Assembly: GCA_026874595.1 (NCBI GenBank)
Contig: CM049316.1
Location: 76,764,676 to 76,828,675, forward strand
DNA from: Sipunculus nudus
Lineage: Eukaryota > Annelida > Sipuncula > Golfingiida > Sipunculidae
Length of the DNA: 64,000 nt
Direction of reading: 5' to 3'
Part shown: piece by piece, positions 37,201 to 47,410 of the stretch
Position numbering within the stretch: the first letter of the stretch is position 1
Layout: each line of letters starts with the position of its first letter
Notes under the pieces: model-generated
What the model was told of the DNA's origin: nothing
Databases searched by the model: none
Seen by the model: the letters and a program-made list of their open reading frames with translations, nothing else
Position numbers and translations under genes: made by a program

Positions 37201-38253
37201 TCATGCACTGCCTATCTTTAAAGTGTTCAGTCTTTCCATTACCACTACGGTTTCTTTATTTATATATTGATGTCATTCACTCATCTAGCCAGAGAAATTA
37301 GCAGAGAAAATGTTTCATTAGAATTTGACAAGGTAGTCATCATATGGACATTACAGGTGATGTAATACTCTCCGATGAAAGAGGATACAAGCTACCGAAG
37401 GATATTGGTTTTCATTCAATTATTCGGGTAACGATATAATAGACTGACCTCCGACGAGCTGGAAGGCTGATCCGAGAAGAGACAGGGAACAAATGAAGAG
37501 GTAGAGGAGTCCAAACACAAAGCACACCCTCAGGATGATACCCAGGACACGCAGGACCTTGGACTTAGTGTCCAGCTCTGTAAACAGTCATGTATGTATC
37601 AACTAACACAGCACACTTATATTGTATAGGAAGCTTTAACTTGACACATATACTTTGTTATGTTAAACTGTTTTTAAATAAAAACATTAACTGTCATATA
37701 TAATTTACAAAGATTATGCTGTAGTTAACAAACTGAATCAACTTCATCTATACGACATAAAAATATTCTGCCAAAGAAAAAAATATGACCTTTAAGACCA
37801 TAGCCAGGATATGGTATATCATAATCCTACACCACATGCTTTTTGCATGTTTTCACATCAGTGGATGTTTCAGTAAACCAAAAATCGCAGCTTGGTTCAT
37901 GTTTAAAAGTTCTTTTACCAAATCAAATGCGTATCTGTTTCTCTATGTTTCAGTAAGGAGTAGCTAGATGCCGGTGATAACAAATTAAGGAAAGTTTTAC
38001 AGCAATAAATCGACAGTTATATTATAATTATTATTATTATGATTAGTATTATTATTATGTTGAACCTACCATTCCATGGTGTGCCGATCTCCACATCTTC
38101 CTGAAGGGCGTAGGGATCAATCTCCTCCGGTGGATCCTCAGGGATCGGATCCTTTTCGGGAATCGGATTCTTCTCAGCGGTCGCCATTACGCTCGCCCCT
38201 ATTCCGGGTTTCTCCACTCTAATGACAGGGATGTCCCAGCTCTTTCCTTTCAT
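33257..38253 (-). CDS. SLC34-type sodium-phosphate cotransporter, gene B (7 coding exons)
   Basis: Plasma-membrane sodium-dependent phosphate importer, tandem paralogue of gene A. Coding exons are 38253-38070, 37577-37449, 37031-36888, 36394-36087, 35560-35446, 34884-34732 and 34242-33257; they join in frame to 2019 nt, about 672 aa. Seen: N-tail (1-61) with repeated PIPE motifs, first membrane segment (about 70-100), QSSSTSTS at 136-143, [23 protein letters not shown], an extracellular loop with three sequons and two cysteines, the second QSSS at 431-434, tail cysteines at 614, 616, 617 and 619, then YANPAF and a C-terminal SAV. The final S-x-V fits a class I PDZ ligand, as in the TxL ends of vertebrate NaPi-IIa/IIb; NPAF resembles an NPxF sorting signal (inference). 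The start is the first ATG of the inferred mRNA. All intron phases equal those of gene A. Which vertebrate SLC34 it matches best is not settled, though the tail resembles NaPi-IIb. Confidence 0.95.
34732..34884 (-). CDS. Gene B exon: glycosylated extracellular loop
   Basis: 153 nt between acceptor AACAG and donor GTAAGT. Encodes EEANRLAAAARGTSREFYWA and a loop with sequons NQT, NIS and NTS. The split last codon becomes Cys345, the second loop cysteine. Its region is GC-rich at the 5' side compared with its surroundings. Confidence 0.92.
35446..35560 (-). CDS. Gene B exon: start of the extracellular loop
   Basis: 115 nt, acceptor TGACAG and donor GTAAGT. Encodes VDSNVIEAVAAKSDLQKRTM and QYWCKENTYQVVRHFAD, with the first loop cysteine in YWCKE. 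Phase 0 start and phase 1 end, as in gene A. Confidence 0.93.
36087..36394 (-). CDS. Gene B exon: first-repeat core
   Basis: 308 nt, acceptor ATTAG and donor GTAAGT after CGA. Encodes [53 protein letters not shown] and LTRPFTRLLIR. Conserved SLC34 blocks; same length and phase as in gene A. Confidence 0.95.
36888..37031 (-). CDS. Gene B exon: first QSSS repeat
   Basis: 144 nt, acceptor CTCCAG and donor GTAAGT. Encodes [20 protein letters not shown] and [17 protein letters not shown]. Nearly the same residue by residue as 15857-15714 of gene A. A 123-codon frame on the plus strand here is only the antisense shadow. Confidence 0.95.
37449..37577 (-). CDS. Gene B exon: first transmembrane segment
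   Basis: 129 nt between acceptor TTACAG and donor GTCAGT. Encodes LDTKSKVLRVLG, a hydrophobic stretch and LFICSLSLLGSAFQLVGG. The LDTK.KV.RVL start and AFQLVGG end are typical SLC34 blocks. No open frame of useful length marks this exon, so it is easily missed. Confidence 0.93.
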
Positions 38254-38324
38254 GTTTTCTAACTTTGAGGACCAAACAATTCTGGATGCTCCCAGGTCAG
38301 AAGCACCAACTAAGGTGTTGAGTT
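38070..38324 (-). CDS. Gene B exon with start codon (N-terminal tail)
   Basis: Acceptor CTTTCAG before 38324, donor GTAGGT after 38070. The ATG at 38253 gives a 61-residue tail with NPIPEKDPIPEDPPEE and ending in TPWN, matching TPWS of gene A. The reading frame stays open upstream of the ATG to the exon border and on through exon 39206-39085, but no ATG occurs there. Confidence 0.85.
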
Positions 38325-38829
38325 CTGAAAGTATATTATTTTTTTAATTAATTTTCATTAATTTTCGTATTTGGGTTTAGTTTTGTTATCCCTACTTTTA
38401 TGTCTAATAAATCCTACTGCAGTTTTAAATTTTTTGTTTCAATGAACTTATGCTTAGAATTTTTTATTTCATTATCGCTACCGTGCAGGATTTGAAACTC
38501 CGACAATCACCGTTAAACCTAAGGTAACTTCATTGCATGAACCTTCGGAGATGTAACTACATGTGGCCTTTACCCTCCAATTAACGGACCCGAACAATCA
38601 GCGTTAGTATCCCACAAAAGGTGTTCTTAATGTGATGAGGAAAACACTTTTTTACTTAGGCCATAACAGAGTGTTTTTACCTCTTTTTGCATGGTGTGAT
38701 AAAAATGTCATATGATAAGGGAAAAGCATGATAATAACAGAATTGTTTTGCTAAACAGGTAAAAGCACTACATAACAAAGGAAATCTTATCAAAATTGTA
38801 TTAATATTTCACCTTCTTGAAAGAATGTC

Positions 38830-38945
38830 CGAGCGACTTGAGCTCAAAATTAGTTAGTTTCAATCGAAAATCAAAATTGTAATGGGCGTGGGGGTTGTCA
38901 AAATTGACGCGCGCGGTGCCGGAGAACCATACTTTAATTTTTTGG
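38830..38945. repeat. Dispersed repeat in a gene B intron
   Basis: Similar in order of blocks to 57485-57600: GTCCGA...GAG.TCAAAAT.AGTTA.TTTC.A..GAAAAT, then GTCAAAAT.GACGCG. Lies between the two proposed 5' exons (39206-39085 and 38324-38070). Confidence 0.5.
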
Positions 38946-39084
38946 GAGGAATTACATTTCAACGAATTGAAAAGTAAGAATTTGATTTTTAACGCTGTTA
39001 TAACCCCTCCGATCCCGCCATTTTACCTTAACCTCTCATGTCACACTTTTGGGTAATACCTGTACCCCTGTCTAACTGACCTAC

Positions 39085-39206
39085 CTTTGTCAGATGTTTG
39101 TCCTTGGTCTTCTAGTCGCGGACCACGCCTCGCCGTTGGGCCAGACGTTGATCTGATGTTCTGTTGTTGGCGACTTGGCCGGCTACAGGTTGTAGCCGAG
39201 AAGTCT
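39085..39206 (-). other. Proposed 5' exon of gene B (untranslated or N-terminally extended)
   Basis: 122 nt with a strong acceptor (TTTTTTCAG) and donor GTAGGT. It would splice to 38324 and stays open in the frame of the protein, giving a Ser/Arg/Gln-rich stretch, but it has no ATG, nor has the proposed leader exon. It is therefore leader sequence unless a non-ATG start or an unseen upstream exon is used. Confidence 0.5.
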
Positions 39207-39709
39207 GAAAAAATAACAGACACTGATTATCTCCCGGAGACATTCATAATATGAGTGTTAATTTACCCTTTATAAATCTTTAGAAGAAAGTTGGTACATT
39301 TTTGCTTAATGAACAAGGAAGTGTTCCTGATGTCTGGGCACACACAGTACAGTGTTCTCTGTGATAATTTTACTGCCAAATACACATCATAAGAAGCGTA
39401 TAAGGGTGCTTTTGTTACTTTATTTATATATTTATAAATTATATTTAAAGTTGAATATTCATAAGCTTTTTTGTTGTTGATGATAAAAATTGAGAGACGC
39501 CATTCGTTTAAAAAATGTATCTCAAACTTCATTTATAATTATTGTTTATATTTATATTTTCATTTTATATTTTTTGTAATTATATTTATCATGTGATTTT
39601 GTAATATATTTCAAAAACTGGTCCTCATACTATGAATGATTTAAACAAAATATCTGTAATTTATCGCCTCTCGAAGGAAAAGTGGTAAATACATGTATTG
39701 AAAAATTTT

Positions 39710-39713
<4 letters not shown>

Positions 39714-39756
<43 letters not shown>

Positions 39757-39769
39757 ATATATATATATA
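39714..39769. repeat. (AT)n microsatellite in gene B first intron
   Basis: Alternating AT with two CATATACAT breaks. Confidence 0.93.
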
Positions 39770-40739
39770 CACAGGCATACATTTATTTTATGGGAATAGA
39801 TAATATATATTAATCGCACCTCTGTCTACTTATAAATTCTGATTGTTAGATGGTCGACATTGAGGTCATTGTTTTGTTGTCTCCTATGATATTTTTATCC
39901 AGTTATCAGTGATAGAAAAGATTCAAGTGATAAATGTGTATTATACATTATAAAGACCGGTACATTTATACATTGACCTGCATTTAGGGTTATTTTAGTT
40001 CACAAAACGCTGATCACGAGTGACGAGAGGGAAACTGTAAGTGAAGCACAAGTGAAACAGATGGTTGTTATCAGCTGACAGTACTACTTATCAGACCTAG
40101 ACGGCGCGGTCAACGTCCAAGGCACTATATCTAATTCACGTGGAAAAATCCCCGTTACGGTGTAACAGTTTAAGACATGTCCACGCAATCTCGCTCAATG
40201 CCTTCATCTCTCTCTCCCTCTTTCTTTCTCTCTCTCACACACACACAAACACGTACACAAACATTGATGGAAATTTCATCTATCATCAATTAAGATTACA
40301 AGAAAGATCGTATAAATCCCTTGGATGTGATGTGCCTGTCAAAATAGTTGGTGATATCTGCTAATAACTGACATATTTGATCATATCTTTATTCCGGGAG
40401 TCCTGTCTGAGGTCTGAGGATGCAAAAACTTAAGCTGTTGACATGTATATGCAGGTTTTTATACAACATTATAATAAAATAGTAACAGTTTTTTTTTATT
40501 TTGTTTAAAATGATAACGAATACTTAAAATTAGCTTTATATTTGTATTTTAGGGCATGACAGATTCAAGAATAACGAGATTATTAACTGGGCATGCTTTT
40601 TTTTATTCCTGCTATGTGATAGATTACATAAAATGAACACAGGGGTCATGCGACAGAGCTAGTACCCCTAGCCACCCTTACACAAGCCGATTCTATTTTC
40701 CTCTCCTTCATAAATCCCTCATTATCGCCTCATTTCAAA

Positions 40740-41475
40740 TCATTGACCGAGTCACCCCGCGTCCTATCGCAAACGGCCTTGACATTTCCGAGCTTAACGT
40801 CTGTTGATGTTTGATCGCCATAATTACTCAAATAACCGTTGTATTCCCGTCACACGAGTAGTCGATCTCGCTGCGATCATCGAATTGGGGCAGATCGCCG
40901 TAGAGCGCAGCCTTAAGTTTTCATGAGCTTCGTAGGAGCGAAATAGTGTCGCTTTGGGTCGTTATAAGGTCACCTTGAACGCCATGAGAGGTGACCAGTT
41001 TTGAACATGGAAAAATTTCCGCCGCGGGGTCGCCGTGGATTAAAAGCGCAGTCACATCGGGATTCGATCGCCATCAGTGTCCCAGCAGCGCAGTACCAGC
41101 TTCCTGACAGCGCAGGTTGATCGCCAGTAAACAAGGTAGCATCGGCCTTCCCGTTCCACGGCGCTGGCACAGCACACCCACCCCGCCGCTGCCGAGGCCT
41201 CGGTGACCCTGGTGAGCTCTTTACACGTATCGCACGGTGCTGCCGCTGCGCTTATGACGTCAGAGCTGCGCTCTCCCTGCGCCTAGTTGGATTCGATGTT
41301 TGCTTGCGTTCGACCTCTGACGGAGCTCGCGGCGCCAACACACGTCCTGTCAGCGGGCGGAAGCGGCATTGCAGTCATACTTGGAGGGTTTTTCCGATGT
41401 TGAGGGCGACCAACGGCGATCTACTAGGTCGCCGTGATCGCCGTAAGTATTCATCTAGAGTGATGGGGCCCTTAA
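40740..41475. mobile_element. GC-rich element with GATCGCC words in gene B first intron
   Basis: GC- and CpG-rich patch with many GATCGCCGT, GGTCGCCGT and GATCGCC words in both directions, ending GATGGGGCCCTTAA. Read inward the end is AAGGGCCCCATCAC, like the end of many GC-rich inverted-repeat elements. No matching left terminus was found. No transposase. Confidence 0.5.
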
Positions 41476-43984
41476 CGAACCGCCTTGATATAGTGAAAAA
41501 CCACAAGGAGTGAAGGTTGGCTACGCACCTCTTAAAACAACACCGAATTTAGCGTTAGTGTACAGTGTCACACTGAATGAGGCTTGTCATACCGCACTTA
41601 GAACACTCTTTGCATAATCACAGTTACTCAAATAAATGGTACCTACACTATGCAGCGTACAGAGGCGAGGCCTTGAATAATCTTTTCTTGATTATCGCTG
41701 CACTAAACCAGTAAAATGGCCTTCTTAATAGATGTTACCTACCCACAATCCCATGCTCAATGGCTTGTTCATGTTCATCTGTCTGTCGGTGTTTTATATG
41801 TGGGTTTACACCACCATATGTCATCTTAACATGTCGATTTTACTTCGCCCGTTTGATCACCTACTTGAGAGCTTAACCCCAGAAATAGCACCCTAAGCCC
41901 ATAACTGCACTTTGCCCAGGACCTTGTACTGGAATTAGGTATGACTAAGAGTGGTATCACTCGTATCTGTGGTCAGAGATAAATCATAATGCCAATATGT
42001 TCACGTCCCACAGTCGGCAGTCCAGAGGTACAGAGACAAACGGAGTAACAGACAAAGGAATAATGAGACTATGACCACAACGACAGATTGTTATTTTTTA
42101 CGGTATTGCTCAACTACACCATTTTAATTCATTTTATATTGAGTAAGTTTTTTTTTATTAAATGGAATTTTAAAATTCAATAGAGGATGTTATTCGTGAA
42201 TGATTTAAATCAATTTAAATTATTTAGCGATTTTGTTTCGAGGTCCCAGTAGGTACTTATCAGAACCTCCACTGTCACAAGAATCGATCATTAAGAAGTA
42301 TGAACTCAGATCATCACGATAATAATCCAGTAAATTGGCTAAATAAAGAGAGGGATTTTAAGAGGGAATTTAAGGGTGACGTTAAAGGCGCAAAAAAAAA
42401 GATAATTTTTTTTTCGATTTTTAATCAAACTGCCACCTCCCCCATATTTAAAGCCCGTGGGCCTCTGGTAACAAGAAGATTTTATGATTCCATATCCAAT
42501 ATAAAGACATAGAAGAAGAGGCTGTTCGTAAAGACAGTCTATCTGCTGATCAGAGAGAAGCAAGGTATTATAAAATACAGTGAAAAGTGTAACCAACAGA
42601 TCACAGTCAGAACGTATTTAAATTGTTTTAAATGGTTTAGGTAATTTTATGTTTCTACATTATTTTACAAATGCATAATGTCTTTCCAAATAACGAGGTA
42701 CTAAACTGGCTGCAGATGTTCTTATATAAGTTAAAAAGGATCGGGGATATTTGTTACAATAACAAACACAATTATGATATTTTAATGGGTCGGCTAGCTC
42801 TACTATAAGGACCTAAAAACTCTTTAACATGTTAAACCCTTTTAGTTTAAACAAACGTTAGTTTAAAACAAACATAACAGTTGAAAGGGTTATTTAAATG
42901 GTAACGTTACATTTCTGTGAACATGCATGTACGCATGGGACTTTTTTTGTGCGTGCAGAGCCGGATTAACCACCTTTCAAGTACAGTCAATGAATAATTC
43001 CTCACAAGGGGCAATGCAAGTATATCTTTGTGCAAATTCTAATGATAGTAATAATTAGAAATCAGTCAGAGACCGCCCGTATCACTATGCCAGGATCTTG
43101 GCATGTTAGGCAAGCGCGTAAAAATCTAAGATACGACAGGTGCATCACAAGTTACCTCTTTTCACCAGAACATTGGCGGCCGTAAAACCAGTTAATGAAT
43201 ATGAGCTAAATGGCTAAAACCATTTATATACCAAACTTATTTTTGTGATCCAGGTTACCTCTATATTTAAGTATTGTCCCTTGAATATTCCCCTGACCCC
43301 ACAAAGTACCATCAAGATTCATTACTGACCCTTTTGTGAGAAATCAGTTTAGCCAAATAACCAAACAACCAAGACAAAATCAAATACATCATCTCGTGTT
43401 TTAATAAGCTCATTACCTGAGTCATGGCTAAGTAAGTTTATTAAGGCGTAGACTGATGCCCATCCTATTTGTTCTATTTTAAGACAGATGACAGGAGCAG
43501 ATACTTCTTATAAAACATTACATCATGATCACTAGATGGCAGTATCTGTATGAAGAAGATGAAAGAGAAATATAAACAGTCATTTCCTTGACCTAAAATA
43601 AAAAAAAAAAAAACTTAACTGCTACACTATGTCCATTACTAATCATATCTAACTCCCAATCCTAGCAATTCCTTAATTCTACTCAATGCAGATATCATTG
43701 GTTACGTATCGGCATACCCCTGTTCCTATATATTACTGGGCTTCGAATAATTCATCAAATGTATTACGGGTTTCCTCGGTTTATATGCCTAAATCTCTGT
43801 TCTTCCGCCAGAGACTTTGCCTACAAGCCCGCTAGCCTGCTTGCATTTCCGCACCCTTCTTATAATGCTATACCACAGGAATGTTTAGTTCACATGCCTT
43901 TCCTTAGATAAAGCTGATACGATTCTGATATTTCATCTACATATCTCTTTGTACTTGAGGCTAATATTCAAACATGTCCTAAAC

Positions 43985-44095
43985 TCTGTCAGTTTCCGTT
44001 GACGAAGCAGCACCGAGAGCGGTCCAAGACTTCATCATTTAGAGCCCTCGAGAGCCACCTTTTCCTCGCTTTTAGTCTTAAGTATTGAACGATCA
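43985..44095 (+). pseudogene. Possible LINE C-terminal remnant
   Basis: A short frame reads QFPLTKQHRERSKTSSFRAL then ESHLFLAF, similar to the SSFR..L..HLF end of CR1/L2-type ORF2. Too short to be sure. It ends about 200 bp from the inferred gene B promoter. Confidence 0.35.
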
Positions 44096-44301
44096 CTTCT
44101 AACATATTTTTGCTCTCTAATGTACGAATTCTGGAGACGAGACACCTCTACAAAGTTTTTAGAATACCATTATCTCCATTGCTGCCGACATGTTACATTA
44201 ATAATTACTTAATAGAAATTACATCAACTTTTCAATAAAGAATCAACAGATAAAGCCGACAGATATATAATTAAGACAATTTTTCAAAAGATGACACTTA
44301 C

Positions 44302-44328
44302 TTGTATTGTGACACCCGCTGTGGCTGT
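44302..44328 (-). other. Proposed noncoding leader exon of gene B
   Basis: Very short ATG-free segment between the inferred initiator and a consensus donor. Would be spliced to 39206 across a 5.1-kb intron. Confidence 0.38.
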
Positions 44329-44351
44329 GAGAATTGATAAGACCGGGGCTA

Positions 44352-44359
44352 CTTATATA
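44352..44359 (-). promoter_or_regulatory. TATA box of the inferred gene B promoter
   Basis: TATATAAG on the minus strand, followed about 28 nt later by an initiator-like CTCACAG (near 44328) and then ACAA and a GTAAGTG donor (44301). A CACGTG E-box lies about 25 nt further upstream. The arrangement parallels the gene A promoter. Connection to gene B, 5.1 kb away, is inferred. Confidence 0.45.
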
Positions 44360-44899
44360 GCACACGGAGGTTTAGAATGGTCACGTGTTTAGAACAAAGG
44401 ACGAATGCTGTACTTGGACCTTATATCACACACTCCTGCCTGTCAATCAAATGTTTTCATCTTTTAAATGATAGACAGCAAAGGGAGGTGACATATTGAT
44501 TTAAAAGGAATTAAGTCTAGTCTATTCTAGAACAAGGTAGGCAAAATTTATCTTGACATCGAATTTGAAACTGACGGTTTGTAAGTTGTGAAATGAGAGT
44601 TAACAGGCACACAGAATTTTGTATTATACAACTGTTCACATGTTTGACTATTCACATAGGAAAATGAAGCCCTTGGTGAAAGATTATTATAAGTAAAAGG
44701 AAAAGGCGTTTCGATTTCTCTGCACACTTATATAAAAACTATAACTACAATATACAACGCCACTTGTACCGTCATACGTGGTCCCAATCACCGCGCGTCA
44801 CCACTACATTAATATTCCTTCAGTTATTCCTGATATCTAAAGTAGTTTGGGGTCCATTCTTGAAAGTGTATACTGCATCATTATGTATAGCACAATGAT

Positions 44900-46215
44900 G
44901 ACAGATAGATGGAGATAATTTATTTCTTGATACAATGTTACCAAACTCGAACAATGTTAGCATCAAACGGACAATAACAAAGAAATATTAACGTCTAAAC
45001 AGAAGCATGTGGGAAATAATATCCGGATCAATAGTTATTTAAATGTTTTCTTTCTATATCAACCATAATCTGGAGTTAATCTTCTGTCTTATTATAATGA
45101 TTTCTTTCTGAAAAAAAAACATAAAATAATGTAAAGTACTATAGTTCTATATCATAAATCACAACACGGCTTAAAGTGACATGTTATTAATGTGTGCATG
45201 TCATGTGTTTATACGAGGCATGTCGGGCTCTCACGTCGATATATTACAAGTAATCATAAACTGATCAATACAAAATCACGAAAAATGGTTTAACGATCAA
45301 AACAACACTTCGTAAGCCATGGTGAATGATTATGACGATTAATTTTAAAAGAACTGTGTATTGGCTTCACATATCAATCATTTCATATTTGCCTTTTTGA
45401 GGTGCACAGTAACTTTCCATTGTAATTGGGTAGTCCAACATTGGGAGTGATTTTGAGATCATTATCTAACAACCTGTATATAACTACTCGTTATATAGGG
45501 TTAATCCAGCATTAGCAGTGATTTTAAGATCATTAACTATATAACTTCTCTTTTCATCCGTACTATCGAAATCCGCCACATCTGGGCGTTGGTGTACAGT
45601 GCTGTGTACAAACAATGGCGGCACTAACGCTTTTGAAATGTTTGCGAAAAATAAATCAGGCAGTATTTGATAAAGACGCGGAGTAATGACAACAAAGTAC
45701 TCTGAAGTCAACCCAAGGAGCGAAGCTATCTAGCGTGAGTTAGGCGCGGCGATTCGACCCGTAAGGCCGTAGCTGAAGGGGAGCGTCCGTACTAAGATTC
45801 TGAATGACCACTGTTAAATTAGAGTATGATCATTCACACAATATATTAATTACCAACTGATAAAGGAACACAGCTGTCGTAACGTTTTTATTACTCCTTA
45901 ACATGTTAGCACCGATTGTAAAGTCTGGCCTAGAATTTAAATGAGTGATGAAAAGATTTCAAGAACAAAACGAGATAAAGTGCAAATGAAATACTCAGAT
46001 ACATTCAAGTTAGTGAGGTTTAGGCACGAACCATTGACCATATAATTACGTGTCGGACGAGCTACCCGACTTCGAATTTGAGCACGTTTTACAGAAAACA
46101 GTGGGGTCACGTGTCGGACTCTGACGTCATAGTTGTGTAGAAATTTAACATGAATACCCTAAGGAGAGCTTACAAAGCTGCTCAGATATCACGTGATCGC
46201 CGATAACAATGGATG
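44900..46215. repeat. Diverged tandem duplication, unit 1
   Basis: Blocks near 44967-45030, 45357-45420, 45495-45530, 45560-45690, 46100-46160 and 46188-46210 recur in the same order in 46345-48650. Examples: GTCTAAACA..A.CA.GTGGGA.ATAATATC.GGATC, AATCCAGCATTAGCAGTG, TTTGAAATGTTTGCG, ACATGAATACCC. No gene within. Confidence 0.6.
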
Positions 46216-46882
46216 TGACGTTGTTTTGGATTAGGACATCCAAGGGGAATGTCAAGGACGCAGTCCCAGTTACTGCCAAGGGGCATCACAAATGATCCTC
46301 TAGATAAATCATCAAATCTAATTATGTCAATATAAAATGGGCAATAACAAAGATTCACGTCTAAACAAAACACGTGGGATATAATATCTGGATCGACAAT
46401 AGATTCGATGTTTATTTTGCAGTTTCAAGCCCTACCTGTCAAATACGTCATTCTCTGCCTTATTGGGTAATTTATTTCTGGTAAAAGACGTAGCAAACTG
46501 TAAGTACTCATTCTATATTAACATAACAACGCGGTGTTTTCCACAAAATAGGTCCTCTGTATTGAAAAAAAAAATCTTTATTTAGTCTATGCGAGCTTTG
46601 GTTACGTTTTATTTATGGGAATTGGTTATGCGTGTGTAATGCTGTACGTGGACTTGGTGAACATAAGTGAACTGGATCCGTCATATAGGATGGACTTACG
46701 TTATTTACAAATTGAAACACAAGGTTGTACTTCAGATATTCATGTCTTTGTATTTTTTGATTTGATGACAAGGGACTGATGGATATCGGTAATGCTACAG
46801 TAATAGATAAAATTGCGGTTTATAATAACTGCGGCTTGATTATGAAGTCTCTGTACGACGGTTAGGTATCAGGAAGGCAACC

Positions 46883-47070
46883 GGCTTCTGTTGCTCAGGG
46901 GTAGAGCACACGATCCAAAGCCGTGAGATCGTGAGTTCGAACCTCAGCCGAGGGAGTGATATTTTTTCACGATCGGCCCTCACCCAGGGTGAGCGATCTG
47001 CAGGCGTAATGGGAAGGTCGTGCCCAACGACCGTGCTTCACTCATAAAGGAGTGAACCTTTCCGGGGTTT
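46883..47070 (+). repeat. tRNA-headed SINE
   Basis: Box A-like TTGCTCAGGGGTAGAGC and box B-like GAGTTCGAACCTC at tRNA spacing, followed by a core CAGGGTGAGCGATCTGCAGG also found at 4655. The pseudo-tRNA does not fold cleanly, so not a tRNA gene. Confidence 0.7.
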
Positions 47071-47312
47071 ATCGCTGATATGACACAGCTATGAGGACGA
47101 TTGCACAGCTAGAGCCGGAAGGTGCAATGGTAACCGGGCCTGGTTAACACCAGGATATAGAATTAGAGAAAGCGGGTGATACTGTTCTGTCACGTAGTCC
47201 GAAACTGGAATGAAATTCTGCAGATGCACATATAATTAGTTAAGCTAGCATTAAAAACGGATTCGGTTACCTCCAACAATACATATAAATTTTAATAAAA
47301 AAATGAGGAATT

Positions 47313-47410
47313 TGCATTTCCCCAGATTGTGAGGCCATAGTCAATATGTGGCTGAATCAGGCCACTGTACATTTTCAAAGAGATGTTCCGAGGAATGTTA
47401 TCGACTGCAC
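47313..47410 (-). pseudogene. LINE RT C-terminal scrap
   Basis: Minus strand reads AVDNIPRNISLKMYSGLIQP then HIDYGLTIWGNA, matching the L..P..DYG..VWG block that follows the RT in CR1/L2-type ORF2. Flanking frame is broken. Confidence 0.6.

Noticed and set aside
36930-37301. 123-codon plus-strand frame
   Set aside because: Antisense shadow of the first QSSS exon of gene B running into the intron.
46883-46956. Functional tRNA gene
   Set aside because: Box A and B are present but the arms do not pair well and a SINE core follows.
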